The translations under genes and the position numbers were made by a program. The notes under the pieces are model-generated. The model did not search any database. It saw only the letters and a program-made list of their open reading frames with translations, and was not told the DNA's origin. From the NCBI RefSeq assembly GCF_947623445.1, contig NC_135242.1:8804001-8868000 (forward strand): a DNA stretch of 64,000 nucleotides, written 5' to 3'. Below are positions 40,124 to 55,000 of this stretch, one piece after another (within the stretch, counting starts at the first letter, position 1; each line of letters starts with the position of its first letter). The DNA is from Clavelina lepadiformis. Its lineage: Eukaryota; Chordata; Ascidiacea; Aplousobranchia; Clavelinidae.

Positions 40124-43018
40124 TCTTCTCCCTATATAAAATTAAACTGATAAACCTATCAGCAAAAATCTGTCGGTCGCCTTACTGTGATTCAGCAACT
40201 TCGGTTAACAGTGTCGATGAAATAGTTACTTTGAACTTCAAATCAGTTAAAAATTGAATGCACAGATGTTCTGTCCAAGTCATTAAGAGCAAAATAACGC
40301 ACGTTAAGTGCAGCACTGAAGTTAATGAAAAGCAGTATTGCGCACCACTGTACCTTAGCCTAACATCTGAACAACTTGCACGTTTTAAGCTTCCGGGCTT
40401 GGTCACTTTTTTTCGTTCTTTGGTTGTTTGTGAGCATATTTCGTTGTTTTTTCGCTTGTTGTTAAAGAAAGTTTAGCACCTTTCTTTTTCCTTCCCACAG
40501 GCCACAGTCTATGGTGAAAAGTTAAAATCAACTTTAGGCCAACCTAATCCTAACCGCCTATTGTTAACAATTGAACAAGTTGCTGCGAGACTTAATTTCG
40601 ATGAAATAGTCACTTTTTCTCTAGCATGCAGAACTTGGGAAGGGAAAGCTATTTGACGACAATTTGAGACGGGTTGTGGCAACAAAGTAATGTAATGGTG
40701 GCAGTCTTGAGCTACAGTTTTGCGCCACAGGCACTAAACTTTGGCGCATAGCTAGTTTAGCTACAACTGTTGTTATGGAGGAGGTAGAACATACAATAAA
40801 GACTTTGTACTATATATTCTCAGGTTGTTGTCATTCAATGCTAGAATAAAAACGGGATTGTAGTATCTAAGTCTATCTATAAGAGATAACAAATAAAAAT
40901 AAGTAATACACCTTTTTCCACAGTATTTTACTTGTAATGTATTATATCTGCTAACCATAAAGTAAAGCAATATTCTATTTGTTCCCATTTCTATGCGAAA
41001 TTCATCCACCAAATTCTATCTTTACGATAGAATAATGTCACTTTACATGTTGCAATATTAACCACCCATTTACCCAAGCATACCACTACTGTTAATACGA
41101 TGCTTATGGTGCTGTAACATGGAGTTCTACCGCGGGCATAATTGTTTGAAATGCCCGAGATAGTGTGATAATTGTCATAACTAGCCTTTATTCCTACGGA
41201 ATTCTCGTGCAGAACTGATGATATTATAATGTTATTAGTTTTTTATTTCGTGTGTTTAATAACTAGCGCTGTACTATATTTTGGCCTTGTCCAGTATACG
41301 CGACCCGGTTCTGATTATTTCCGAAATACGTCATTCGTACTACAGCGCTTAACGCGTTAGTTCTGATTTGCCAAGTCTGCTATGTATAGTCTACTTAATG
41401 CAGCTTTATTCTGTGCTCTGATAACTGTAACCGTTTCATTGAGAATCAATGAATGTATCAATATTCTAGACATTGACGACTTGGTTCTGGTACTGTGATG
41501 CTTAACTAGGCTATCAGGGGTTAATGAATGCGTTATCAATGAAGTCAAGATTAGCCAACAACCGATAATAATTAACAACAGTTCACAACCCCCAACAACA
41601 CGCTTAGTTAGCATAATCCCTCATGTCTTCAACTAAAAGTAAAGCAACCTTACAGCACCCATATAATGTCGTATAGTCAAAGTTTATTTAGATTTAGACG
41701 AACGATTAAAGTAAAACTGCCCCAAATCTATGCTCTAGCACTGAAATAAATTTGAATTACCTAACATACAAAATTGTACACTGAAGAAAATGTAAACGCA
41801 GCAAAATGAGCACTTTCTTAACAATTACGTTTAAGCCACAAGATCTTGACAAGTTCGTGGCAGTGTTCACTACATTTCAGTTTTGTTGTTAGCACAATTA
41901 GCTGTATTAGTTATATTCATGATTTTGCTACTTAAAAATCACTTTTACCAGTGGTTTCCAACCAAGCCCAACAAACAAACAAACACCATATGAGTCTAGT
42001 CCCCCAAAGCCCATGACAAAAATGTTTGACGCTGCAAATACAGTGGCAACGTGAATGTCTCTATTTGGACCATAGTTACCAAGTGTTCCTAACAAAATAA
42101 AAAAATAAACAAAATACAAACATAAAACTCGTGCAGACTACAAGCTTACTATGGTAAATGGGGAAATAAACATGGGCAAAGTATAAAATATAAAGATTTG
42201 TCTTGGTCGCTCTTAGGATTTGACAAAGTTGGTCAATTCAGCGTATAACGGAGAAATATTGCATATAGAGCACCCTACTATACTCTCTTAGCCGAGCAGC
42301 AAAAAAATACAAAAAATTTTGTAACAAACCAAATGCAACATTATCAACCAAAAATTTGTATTATCTGCAAAACATGCTCATTAATCCCAGATCGCTGCGT
42401 TGAGTTGATCGCCTCAAATTAAAACAAAAAACAGAATCGATTTAAATATTCAATCAACTTAACATATTACAAGAAATACTGGCTGCTTTCAATAACAGAA
42501 CATAGACATTTTCCACACTGGTACATCTCAGACTACACAAACACAACGCTGTGTAGCATTTCTCCCAGTTCAGGGATTAAGAGTCATACAAGTTGTGCCG
42601 CTGTTGGTCGCGCAAGGCTAAAGAATCTTCAGCGATGGAGCATTCTTCATGGCTCACAAGTACCTTACCGGGACAACAACGCGATAATTGTCAATTTAAC
42701 ACTAGCTGCGAGTCCGTCTCTCACGGGTAGGCTTAAACAGATATCTCACACCATTTGTGAGATCTGCAAAAAAATAAGTTAATGAGCTCGCAATATTACT
42801 GGCTAGCAAACTTAGCTTAGCTAAACTAACATGATCAGAAAATTACACGTTATATATTGTCAAGTTCATTGTACCATGCAAAATCATGTTGTGAGTATCT
42901 GTTATGGAATTCACAGGAGAACATGAAGCACAAACACAAAGTAACAAAAATAATTATGCGAATATGGATACGTTGGGCTAACACTTACTAGAAAAGCTTG
43001 AACTAACGGCAAGTCGCG

Positions 43019-46000
43019 TCATAAATTTTCACTTGCTGGCAACCACACCACAGAACCTGAATGTTCTTTTATTACTCCTTTTACGTTGTTGTAAACGTCA
43101 TCTAAAGTCTCTCCCTGTACAATCGCTGCAAAGAAAATATTTTTTATTTAAGTACTCACTCAAAACTAGAGTTTGAGCTTTAAAATACTATCCAGTGCAA
43201 TATCGAAACAACTAACCGGTGAAATATTCGCCGAATTCTTGTTCCTGTTTAGTCGCTTTCTCATAAATTTTACGCGCTTGCTCTTCCACGAGCCTTTTAT
43301 TCAATTCGCTGAAAATTACAACATGAAAAAGCACTTGGCTTGAAAAAAGCATAACTTGGTGCACATATGGTGCATCACAGAACTTACATAAGCCATTCGA
43401 TTGACTTGGGTCTAATGAAAATTGCGATTGGCCAAAGACCAGCCACTTGTAGTCTTTTAATGGCGTTTCCCGAGACGTCAAGAATGCAGTGTTTTCGCTA
43501 CAGGGAAAAATAAGGAATTAAAATAGACTAATACGTATAACAAGTTTGGGACACTTTGATTATAACGAGATACCAAAATTAACTACTAACCTTTTCAGCG
43601 ACGTCTTTGACTGACTGTACGCTGGTTCCGTATAGATTATCATTATACTGGCCAGCTTCTATAAAAAAATGACTTTGGATATCCAATTCCATTTTTTCGC
43701 GTGACGTGACAAAATGGTAATCCCGGCCCTCCACTTCGACATCCCGCTTCACTCTGGTTGTGTCTGTGGATCAAAGCAAATAAATCAGCTGTAGCACTCG
43801 AAGGATTGTGTCATTATAGCTTACTAAGCGTGGTCTTGCATCATAAATTAGACAACCAATGAAACCACAAGGATACGCAATCTTTATAAACTGCTTACGT
43901 GGCACGCAGGAACCGAATTTATCTGGATACTCTGCGATAAGATCATCGTTGATGCGATCTTTGAACGGTCCCAAGATGACAACTGGTCTGGTGTATTTGA
44001 CTAAAATATGCAAGGATTGATCTATTATAACCCATCCTTTGTCATCATCCTTCACAACACTTAGTACAGTTTTAACATGAATATAAGATTGCGATTTCAC
44101 TTATGTCATCCAACGCAGCTATAATAACCAGCATGTGCAGCAGTGAGCTCTGGTACATGGAGTCATTTCTACTTACGTTCTTTTTGCACTACGGTTTCGT
44201 ATGACAGAATGATTTCTTCTTCTGCAAATTAAAACAATGGTTTAAACACGTGCGTGATAATATCAAGCAAGCGCTGTAGACACGTAAAGTATCATGTTAG
44301 AGCCAAATTTCTAATTTAGTGAAACGCCATGGTCACTTACTTAAGCTGGTCTCACTATCACTTCGATTTGCAGGAACAACATGATCTAAAAAGAATGAAT
44401 GAGGATCACATGAAGGGCAAAACAACAATGACACAAGACCTGATCCGATCATTTTCCATAAAGCAGCAACATAAGCAAACATGTGCATTAACAGCAAGTA
44501 GCAAACAAAAAAAAATCAAACTTACTATCTTGGTCACTGGATTCGTCCAGATTTTCTTTGCTTTTATAAAATGGGAACTTTCTGCTAAACGTTGAGCTTT
44601 TCTTCCGTTTAACGTTTGAATCCTGATTAAACAAACAGTGTTTGGATATGAGATGACAAGCAAAAACAAACAGATTTCATCATGAAGGTAAACTCAAGAA
44701 ACGATGCTTACTTTGCTGTCAATGACCGGCGGTTTGATTTGGGAAAACTTTACTTGTTTCAGTCTTGCCCGTTCTTTTCTTTCTACTCTTTGCTTGGCTG
44801 GTATTACACCAAATTCTTCACTATCTCGTCCATATTCCTGTTATGCAATATAATTACTGACAAATTCATGAGGCAGTATTACTTGTGTTTAGATGTTTAA
44901 TTGTCAAAAATCAGTGATAAGAGTTCATCTTACCACTCTCCTTGCTTGCCACCATTCATCATCGCTTGCATTTATAACATGTAATATGTCACCATAGTGA
45001 AAGGACAAACCTGGATTTAGAAACAAGCCCAGTTAAAAAAGACATTGATATTGGTAAGCATTTATCGTACAAGCTCAAATTAAGAGTTTCATCGTCATAG
45101 TTCGAATAATAAAAAAACAACATTAGGTTTAGCAAACTTTAATCGAAGGAACAGGCTTTCATAATAAACAGTTTATAAAGAACACTAAATACTACAAAAT
45201 ATATACAGATTTCTGTGGGCAATATACCATAAGTAGGTAATTGACAATCTTTATAAATTTACCAAGCTTTTGTGAAAGCAAGCACCAGCCTTTGTGAACT
45301 AATTTGAAACTAAAAAGGCTTTTCAGGAATAGAATAGACTAGACTACAGAATTTGTATAGCTTCCAACCTTGTACAGAAATGTTACAATATTATTGACAT
45401 AAAGGAAATGTAATAAAGATTGAATACAAAAAACGGGAAATGAAGGACGTGTGGCAAGAATGCAGTATTAAAATCTTTCCTGTACCATACACAGTGAGCT
45501 ATTAAATGTTGTCTCACCAGGCTGAGGCTACGCAATGCAATAAGCACTAACACAGTCAGCTAAAAGGTTTGGTTTGTGCCGAAACTAGGTGATACAAACA
45601 AAAATTTAATTGTGATTAACCACACGATTATAAATCATTGACAGCACTGAGATGCCACATTGCTGATACATAGTAGTATCAATAATATCCTGTACAAATC
45701 TTATCATGAAACAAAAGCACATATCTTGCAGGAAATTCCTATCATGTTGGTCGCACAGTAAACGTTAATAGCATGAGATGTGGCATCAAAAATTACGCAT
45801 TTTTTCAGAATCGGTGACAGTTTGATTTTAACCTAAACTTACCGTTACCAAATGTTTAACGATCAGTCAATTCAATCTTACAATTTATGCTCTATTACTG
45901 TAGTTACCTTTGCTAGGTAAACCAGAATCTCTGTAAGCATCATAATCAAAGAGAGCTCGAACATGAAGTGTCTTCTTTTGTGATGTCAACAAACTACCAC

Positions 46001-49000
46001 CACTGCTTACAGATAACGTCATCATCTGTTCCCGAATCTCTTGGATCTTTTCCTCAAACCGATTGTATTCTAAAATTAAAAATAATGGAAAATATATCTA
46101 AATAGTTCTATATGGAGGATAATTTTTAGTGAGATGAATTTTACAAAAAACGCAAATTCATTGTTCCACTATGGCAATGGATAATCATAAATAAAGGCTA
46201 AAAAAGTAATGGGTAATCTGGCAATTACTGACTTTTCGACTGAGTTTATCACTGCACAAATAATATATCAAAACACACCTTTATGTAGAATGATGAAGTT
46301 GTTACTCAAAAAGTATATAACATTTGAAAGGTTGGTTATCTACTTATAATCATAATACTGCTACACAATGCACGTTTGTGTTGATTTTGCTATACCAACA
46401 TGAATTATGCCTAAATCTGGCCAAAATAACAATTGTAAGATTACATATATCCACAGCTAACAAAACGAGAAGCATTGATGCAACTAAAAATTAATATAAG
46501 ATTCCAAAACCTAATTACTGACTGCTATGCAATAAACTGGTATTAGGGGAATTCCTTGCTTTACATAGCTTAAGCAGAATAGTTTCTTGCATCATGTCAT
46601 GTGTAAAACCTAAAGACTTGTTTTCCCGGAAACCAGAAACCAGCATCAATATGAATGCAAAAGTCTATTCCAACTGAATGCTTACATCCGCAGCCAGCTT
46701 GTTACATGATCACGGTGTAACTGCGAAAACCACATTTACCACTGCGATAAGCTCCTTACTGTTGCTGGTACTTTGAACGCAACCTCATTGCACTGTAATA
46801 CGGCAAAACCTTTTGTAGCTCAAAACATCGGTGTATGTATGTGGCGATGCGAGGCGTATATCGACCTGACTTGGCATGTTACACTTGTCACGTGCCATTG
46901 AAAATAAACGGAAAACATAAATACTACAAATTGCTGGCTAGGCAATGAGCCTTGCTTCCTCCATTGCGTCCAATAATTTAAAACTTTCGCCCATAGTGCT
47001 ATCTCCGCAGTGTTTGTTGACGAAGAGAAGTAGGGCAAGGCTCTTTGTAAAAGGCAAGTGCCTGGTCCTGCAGTGTTCAAATTAGAAGTACTGATAAGTG
47101 TGTGTGTGTGCGCAAGTGCGCTACACATTAGTTTGTTTCAAACACGCGCAGGGCCATGGGCACAAGCAACACAAAAACTATAATAGCATTCCGATCGCGT
47201 TCGTTCGTCGCCGCCTCTTCTATCTTTCGTTTTGTTTGTGCTTGAGCGAGCGCGTCCAATCACGAAGGCGCAAAATGACGAGAACGGATCGACTCCATTG
47301 ACGTCGTTTTCGTTGGACGTGATAAGTAAGATTTAGCAGCATTAACCACTCAATCCTGAAAGTCACAACAAGCGGTATAGAGATAGAGATGTCAATTTTT
47401 TGATGTACAAAGGTTGTATGCAGGGGCGTTTTCGTATTAAATTACAATGGTTATTCATTTGCATAATGGCATTTATTTTCAACAATCGATGGGTAATCGG
47501 AATTCTATATCCCTAATTAACAAGGCTTAACCAAGTAAACGCGAAATTATTCAATGGATGAAAAAAAACAACGATCGATTCACAAACGTATCGTTTTCAA
47601 CAACATAAATTCACAAAAGAAATAAACAAATTTTTACTACAGAGACTTTAAATTTTGGAAAAGTACCAAAAATATTGCGTACAGTCTAACTTCACTGCCG
47701 CACTAGCACACACAGGTTTGAGCAAAAATAAACTACAACTAGCTCAGAGAATTAAAAACGGGGGACATTGCACAAATGGTAAACTCAATAATTGATGAGG
47801 ATGGAAAGTGGTTAACTGTCGATCTGTCATACTCCTTTGCCCGTGAAGTTTTATTACAAATTAAAGTTGACGAAACCATATGCAACTGCCGAATATAAGC
47901 GCCCATATTATTCAAGTCGAAAAAAAACTTCGTCCTTTTAATTTCTGACGATGATAGTAATTTTTTTTTATAAGGAACTCTTTAATAAAAACTGTAGAGT
48001 CATTTCTCTGTACAGCTAAGAAAATCGGACCTAATCAAAGTTACCAAACTTTTCTAGTTAGTTACTTGCGCAATCGGTTGTTTGTAGCTCTGGTTTTAAA
48101 CTTTATGTATGTAGAATTGTATCTTGTATGACTATGTTCAAAACTTTGCAGCAAAGATCAATTCTGTAACCGGTCAATTTGACCATTGCTTGGTGAGTTT
48201 TGGTTTTAAGTAAAGTTCACGCGTTAAGAAATCAGGAATTTTGTAAGAAGGTTTTACCAGAAAAGCTCTGCCTAAACTAAGGAAGGTAAAAGCAAATACT
48301 AAAAGCGCCAACCCAAAGTCTCTTAAAAATGAGTGTAATCGGAAGAAAGCCTTCATACTCCAACATTAAGGTTGGTCTCAAAAACATGGACCCATAAATT
48401 AAACATCTAACGAGCTAGCAAAAAAAAACTAAGAGTGGAAACAAAATGCTGCTAATTAACAAACCACAATAAATTTTAGAGGTGTCGGACCAGCGTCAAT
48501 GCAACAACCGTCAAACAACTTACCTTGCCCATTCTGAAGGTCGGAGGTAGTGGTAGATTCCTTGCCTGATGCGACAACATGATTTGTGGGTGACTTCCTT
48601 TTTTTTCGCCGGGATCGAGTAGACAATCGTGTCGTTAGTTTTCTGATAAACTGCCCTGTCCCTGGACGATTCTCTTTAGCAGCAGAATAGCTCTCGTTCG
48701 GATTGTTTTCGGCTGACGGCTCGTTTATAATTACACGTCCTTCCATATGTAAAAGTAACTTAAAGCAAATAAAACAGCACCTTGCTGCAATCTGTTAACA
48801 AAATACCACAGCTTTCTCATTAACAGATATGAATACAGTTGCTAATAGCTGATTTCAAAATTCTCACGGATAAGCTACCACACTACAAAAGGTCTCACAT
48901 AAAAATCGGATAGCAAAAAAACACTTTACTTGTTTTGCTTCTGCTGACGTTTCATTCCAACTGGAGTAATCGCGATGCGCAGTTCTAATTTTTCACGCAT

Positions 49001-52000
49001 TCATTAATGCGCATGGGCTTAATGAACGCGTCTAAACTATCTGACCTAGTTTTGTCTCATCACAGGCATAATGGTTCTCTTACTTCCAACTGACGACGGT
49101 TATATGTGCATTAAGCTGCTACTGCTATTACAGCAACGAGATATATGCCTACTTGAGCTGTAATGCTGAGCAATCTCATTAACAAAAGCAGTTCGGTCTG
49201 CAGCTTAACTGTGTAACTTCTCAGCTGGGGCCTGTAATTAATTGGACTGGCACAAACCATGGGGAAATTAAAAAAGGCTTAGCGATACAACGCTATCACC
49301 TTATCAGTTGCTGCTGCTGAGCTGTGAGTAGATAGGAACTGAAACTCCTTCTCGTTGGCTGACACTTTGCACTGCTTCTAAAAGCGTAGTAATTAATTTC
49401 ACAATAGAATGTAAACAAACGTGGAAATGAGGCGAACCGTTCTTGTGATCGTTTTCTCACTCTAAATCTCAGTTGAAAATCTCACAAACAAACTTGCCTT
49501 CAATCAATTGGGCGTCTAATGCCGTTATAAATTTTGGTCATGCTACATAATAACGGCACGTTTATGACAACACGACAAAAACGTCATTCTTTATAAACTT
49601 AATCACAATCGAAGTGGGCATATTTCTGACTCAATGCGAAACGGAAAAATAATCAAAATTCCGCTGACGCGCGTGGTGAACAAATCAGGAAACTACCTAT
49701 GACGCAATCTACACAAGATAGTCCGAAATCCCATTACTAATTCAATATCTTATGTTACTATTTAACTTACAGACTCATTCACTCAATATAAACCCAGTAA
49801 TTTGATGATGCAATAAAACAAATATAAAACTGCAGTTTGACTCACGCAGCAACAGAGCAGAATCTAGTTCTAATAGATTTTTGTAGAAATTTTGCATACA
49901 TGACTATTAAGAAATAAGTCAAAAAGATTGTCTTCTGCAGCGTTAATTATGTTCAATAAAAAGGAAAGGTCAAGTCCTTGTACAAGTCTTCTTGTTTTCA
50001 TAAATACAGCTTGGGTCACTGAGTTATTCATCAAAAATTAGGCTGATTACAAGTGATGAGCAATGCAAAAGAGTGTACGGTGATTGCTGATTATGTAATA
50101 AGTTACAAACAGACATTGACGTCATTCACGCTAAGGCTAAAGCTTACTTTGAATACAAAATATAAATCACTGAATGCATGAAGACATGTCCGTTTCGAAG
50201 CTAAAACTTTGGTAAAATGCAACAAAAACTTTGTGAAGTTTTCCAAAATCCCACCTGCAGCACCTTCGTGTGAAATGTTTTAAGATCGACACGTAAAGCA
50301 GAGCTCTGCCAATTTCATTGCCAAGCAAAGAGAACGGTTGGAATTGAATTTGGAAGAAACTTTTCTCATGCCAATAAAGAAAGAAATCTCGTGGAACCAT
50401 AATACACACAACAAAAACTGCCTCCAGGAAAATTGTGAAAATACGTGGAAAGTATTGGGAAAGGTTCGAGACGTATCACAAAGATAACGGAACTGATTAC
50501 ACTGTGTCTGAAGTACACTTGGCATTGAAAAGCGGTTTCATCGTATTCTTGCGTAGCTTTCTGATAAGTAGCCTGTGAAAAATCAGCTCTGCACTTTCAT
50601 GTCATCGATTTCATGGCGAGTTCGTTAGCTCTTGACGGATGACCCTAGTCGTTATCTTTTTCCAAAATTCCAAACGCTAAAAATGCGTACACAATTTTTG
50701 TAAAACTGTTTAAAACATCATCATAAAATTTAGCAATGTTGCACGTTTTTTTTGGGGGAGACTACTACATTAGACATATACGTGTCTTTGGAATGTAAAA
50801 AAGGTTATGGCCACAAATGTCTTGAGACCGATTTGGGAGAAGGTTTGTGAAAGCGCTATTTCTGGATCCATCATAACTATGCTCCAGAAGGAAACAACCT
50901 TACTAAGTATTGCCACATTGTAATGTCTCGCATACCATCCTGGTCCCAAGTTAATGACCATCGTACAAGAAACCTAATTTCTGGCTGTGAAAGCCAGGAC
51001 GAAGACTCTGGAAAATTCCGGAAAACACATTCTCTGGATACACATAAAGATGGAATGAAAAGTGCACAACACTACAGTAGTAGGGAATTACATATTTTTA
51101 CTATTTCATGATAGTAAAAAGTTTATCTAGCAAGTACCATCAGTTTTGTGACACAGCTCCTGAACCGTGTTCAAGGCGAGAAACAAATCTGTTCATGTTT
51201 TTCCAAACGAAAGAAATGGTTGTCTTGCACTCGCAAATAATTATAATGTTGTGAAGTACGCAATGTCAAACAGGGAAATCAACATTGCTTGTTAAAGGGT
51301 CGCATTACAGAAAAAGGAAGCGTCAAATTTGAACTGGATTCTCATAACAAAATTAAGGACAAACTGTTTTGCCACGATTACTTTTCGTTCTATGCATAGT
51401 TTGCTTGCGACCAATCCATGCAGTTACCAGCACATAAAATACACTGTTTTAAAAGCACAAAATACGTCACATTTTCCGCTGAAAATGATAACATCACGAC
51501 AGACATTTACAATAGCCAAAATATAACCTATCAGTGCTTCGTTTTTGCTCGTGCTCTTACCAAGAAATCTGGAAATATTGGTAAAAACGTTTTTAGAGAG
51601 GCCGATCTGAAACGGTTTGACAATTCCATAATAATCAAACGCTTTTCGAAATTCCAAATATAATGGTTAGACGGCAAAACTTCAAACGCACCCAAAGCAC
51701 AACAACCGAAATGCAATATCAAACATATACCAAAGAATTGCGCCTACAGACTGTAATGACATAGACATTGCAAAATTTGCCATATGATTAATTATTATTA
51801 ACCACTGCGAAAATGGCGAGTTTAAAATAACTCAATTAAGTAAAAAATACTTGCCTTCGGGTTTATACTGGGCTACGATGGTGACTTGTTTATCAGCGCT
51901 TTTCAAGGCATGAGCGGCTTCTTCGTGACTGGCTTTCGTTAAACCAATACCATTCACCTGTTTAATATAAACAATAGATAGGTTAAGGTATTGGCTATAT

Positions 52001-55000
52001 AGATCAAAGTGTCCATAAGCGGAGCATAAACGCTATGATTTAAGAGTGATTTGTAAAAGTTACGTAATTACCGATAATAACTGATCGCCTTTGTGTAATT
52101 CCCCGCTAACGTCAGCTGTACCGCCAGCAAGTATGTACGATATGAAGATTCCTTCATTCCCATCACCACCCACTATGTTAAATCCTAACCCGGCGGTACC
52201 CTTGTTCAACGTCACCGCCCTGGGGTCTCTGCAATGTTATATGTGCATCAAAGACAAGTACAGACTCATTAGTCATTATTAAAAGTACTTCTAAAGCAGT
52301 TTACTGTGAATAGGGTATTTTGCGCAATACAACATTATGCTGAACAAAACTTGTTCAAATATGATCGTAGAACATGTTTTTGCGACGTTTCTGAGAGATA
52401 ACAGCCCAGTAAGAAAACACAGTGTGCGAACCTCGTAATGTCTTCTTGCACGAGACCGCTTCCGTCGTGAGATGCGTTAAATATCATCATCCTTGGTGGA
52501 AGATCGCTGTTTTCCCCGTCACTGTGAAGTGAAACTTGTACGGATGGTTGCTGATAGCTTGGATATCCAGCACTGACGTCTACTGAAACGACAAAATAGA
52601 AGAAAACATGTTCGGGTAACTTTGACTCTGCCCTTACGACACAGCACCACACTGAAACGCTTTATCTATAGTTTTGTACACTCATCTGACTTGGTTAGTT
52701 TGCGCTCAATAATCCCTTCTGCAGCGACGACCAAATACAGCTTTCAACATATTATTATTTGGTCGACACCTGATTGATACCTCTGCATAATCGAGTCGAT
52801 GATCATTCAATACATTTATCAATAATTCAAACATACACTTATACATGTAGGCCTATTACACCCAATACCAACATAGCGATTTATCAAGTAACTTTTCGTA
52901 GTGCAACAAAACTCGGCATAATCAAGCAAAAAGGTTACCAGGCGGCAGAAACTCATTGCTCATTACATTACAGACGCTTCAGCGGCAAATATTTTACTTA
53001 ATATTGGTATCATCCTTCAAAGCCTAAATGTTCACATGTGTATGAGTGGCCATTTCGAGGAGTTTATTTGCTCGCAGTTCATTAAACTTAATGTTGACTT
53101 GGGTATAGGTTATCGACAGGAAATCAGCTTTACAAACGCAATAGCTGTTAAGTATTCTGTACAACAGGTAAACGTTTTACATCAGTTCTATGTTTAACAA
53201 ACGTATCCACAGTTTATTACGTGCACAGAACGATAAATCGAAATGAGGTTACAAACCGCACCTACACAGGAGAACATAGAAGCGCCTCCGGTAAGGCGGG
53301 AGTAACCGCGGTCGAACATGAATAAGGCATGTCCTCATGAAATATACAGCGTCCATAACACAATTACCAATTTACAAGAGTTAACATGTAGCGATTGGTA
53401 ATTCACCTTTGTTTTTTACAGGAGGTGCCATAACAGCTTACTACGTTTTACTCATGTCAAGCTTGCAAACGTAAAAGGAAAAAACACTGGTAATTACGTG
53501 GCGAAGAGGGTTTGGTAGACATGCGTATAACTTGTAAACAAACGGATTAGACGTATAAAAAAGAATTCTAGAATAGATCCGAACACCGCGGTGTTACCTT
53601 TGCGTTCTGCATCAAAACCAGGAGAACATCTCATGCCATCGACTGACCGCTGATCGTACATATCGTCCACAGCAGGAGGGAGCAAGACGGGCGGCACGTC
53701 TTGTGCAGCATAGTTTGTAGTAGAATTGATATAGTCCTTGCGTTCTAGGGACATTCCCACGCCATCGCTTTCTGCTGGACCAGGTGAAAGATACTGCGGA
53801 AAAGAAGGGTGGTGGCAGACGCGAAGCCTCACAACATTCGAAGTCGATTTTAGAATGGCGACGGCTTGTTCGTGCGTTACTTCGAACAGTGCTTTGCCAT
53901 CCACCTACGTAACAAAAAATATGCATATGTTGTAAAACAGAGAAAACGAGCAAAAACGAACTAATAAAACGGCAAAGTAATGAAGAGTCGTTTCATTTTG
54001 AAGCAATCTGAAAGAAGAAAAGGTATGAAGGGTATATTTGATTAATTTGCCGTGCAAGCATTATCTTTTCCGGAAAATCTAATCATAAGATGTCTCATAT
54101 ACTCACCATGATAATCTTGTCACCGACTTGTAAAATTCCATCTGCTTCTGCCGCTCCGCCCTCGATAATTTTGGTCACAAAAATTCCATTATCGCCAGGT
54201 ATATGCTGATTACCTGCACCACCAGCTATGCTAAACCCTAGGCCTAAGGAAAGATATAAAAGGTAAATGTGAACCATGCAATATCTTTTGTGTATGCAAC
54301 ACTTACTTTACTTAAGCCTCGTTTCGTTTCGGAAAAAGGAGCAAAATGCAAGTTATCGATTACCTTTTGTTCCTTTAGTCAGCAAGATATCGGTAAAGTT
54401 GTCGTGATAAGCTACATCTGGCATAATCTCGGAGGGGTTAATCATGACCGGTTGATCGATTATTCTCCTAATTTTCAACCTGGGATACAATCGAAACACA
54501 TAATACCTCCGGTACGTGCTCTTAACACAGGACTGATCGCGAAACAAAACCCATTTTACAATGATTTCGCCTAATGATAATGACGACTTTATCCCTTCAT
54601 TGGTATGTGAATTTGTAAACTATGTTTTTAAATATTTAATTTCAACAGTTAGTTGTTTGCATAACTTTCTTTGAAACGAATCAATAAAGATAATGCAAAT
54701 TTGCAATTTCTGTCATTTCAAAAAGTTTTAACTGAAAATGTAATTTATTAATTCCATTGGCCCTTTGACGTTAATACTTATCTGATGTTGAAATGCGTTG
54801 ATGTAAAATGAATGAGATTAGAAATATGTGACAAAAGTAATTTAATTAAGACAAACGCTATAATGTCCATCAACAGAAACTAAAAATAGCAACAGGTGTC
54901 AAAGGAAGCTGCATGCACAAGGTTAACAATAAATCCCCGTCAACACTGCAGGTCGATTGTACTTACTCGACTCTCGATCCGGCAAGTTTCAATGCGTTTA

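Larger units (their letters stand above)
39422..43018. other. Intergenic with repeats; DLG 3' UTR on the right
   Basis: MITE copy 3 (39555-39694) and a tRNA-derived SINE-like segment (39955-40123) lie upstream of AF10/AF17. Two short segments near 40213 and 40598 both read CGATGAAATAGT(T/C)ACTTT and may be ends of related repeats. The right part should include the DLG 3' UTR; a minus-strand AATAAA (plus TTTATT 41683-41688) is one possible end. No exon was found. Confidence 0.45.

Noticed and set aside
41928-42119. Minus-strand frame with hydrophobic sequence and a GTGGTTTCCAACC motif
   Set aside because: The motif looks like one hAT-type end without a partner, and the frame has no splice or domain support.
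51424-51657. Minus-strand frame with [11 protein letters not shown], recalling a reverse-transcriptase block
   Set aside because: Only a few residues fit; the neighbouring blocks expected in a reverse transcriptase are absent and it lies inside a DLG intron.
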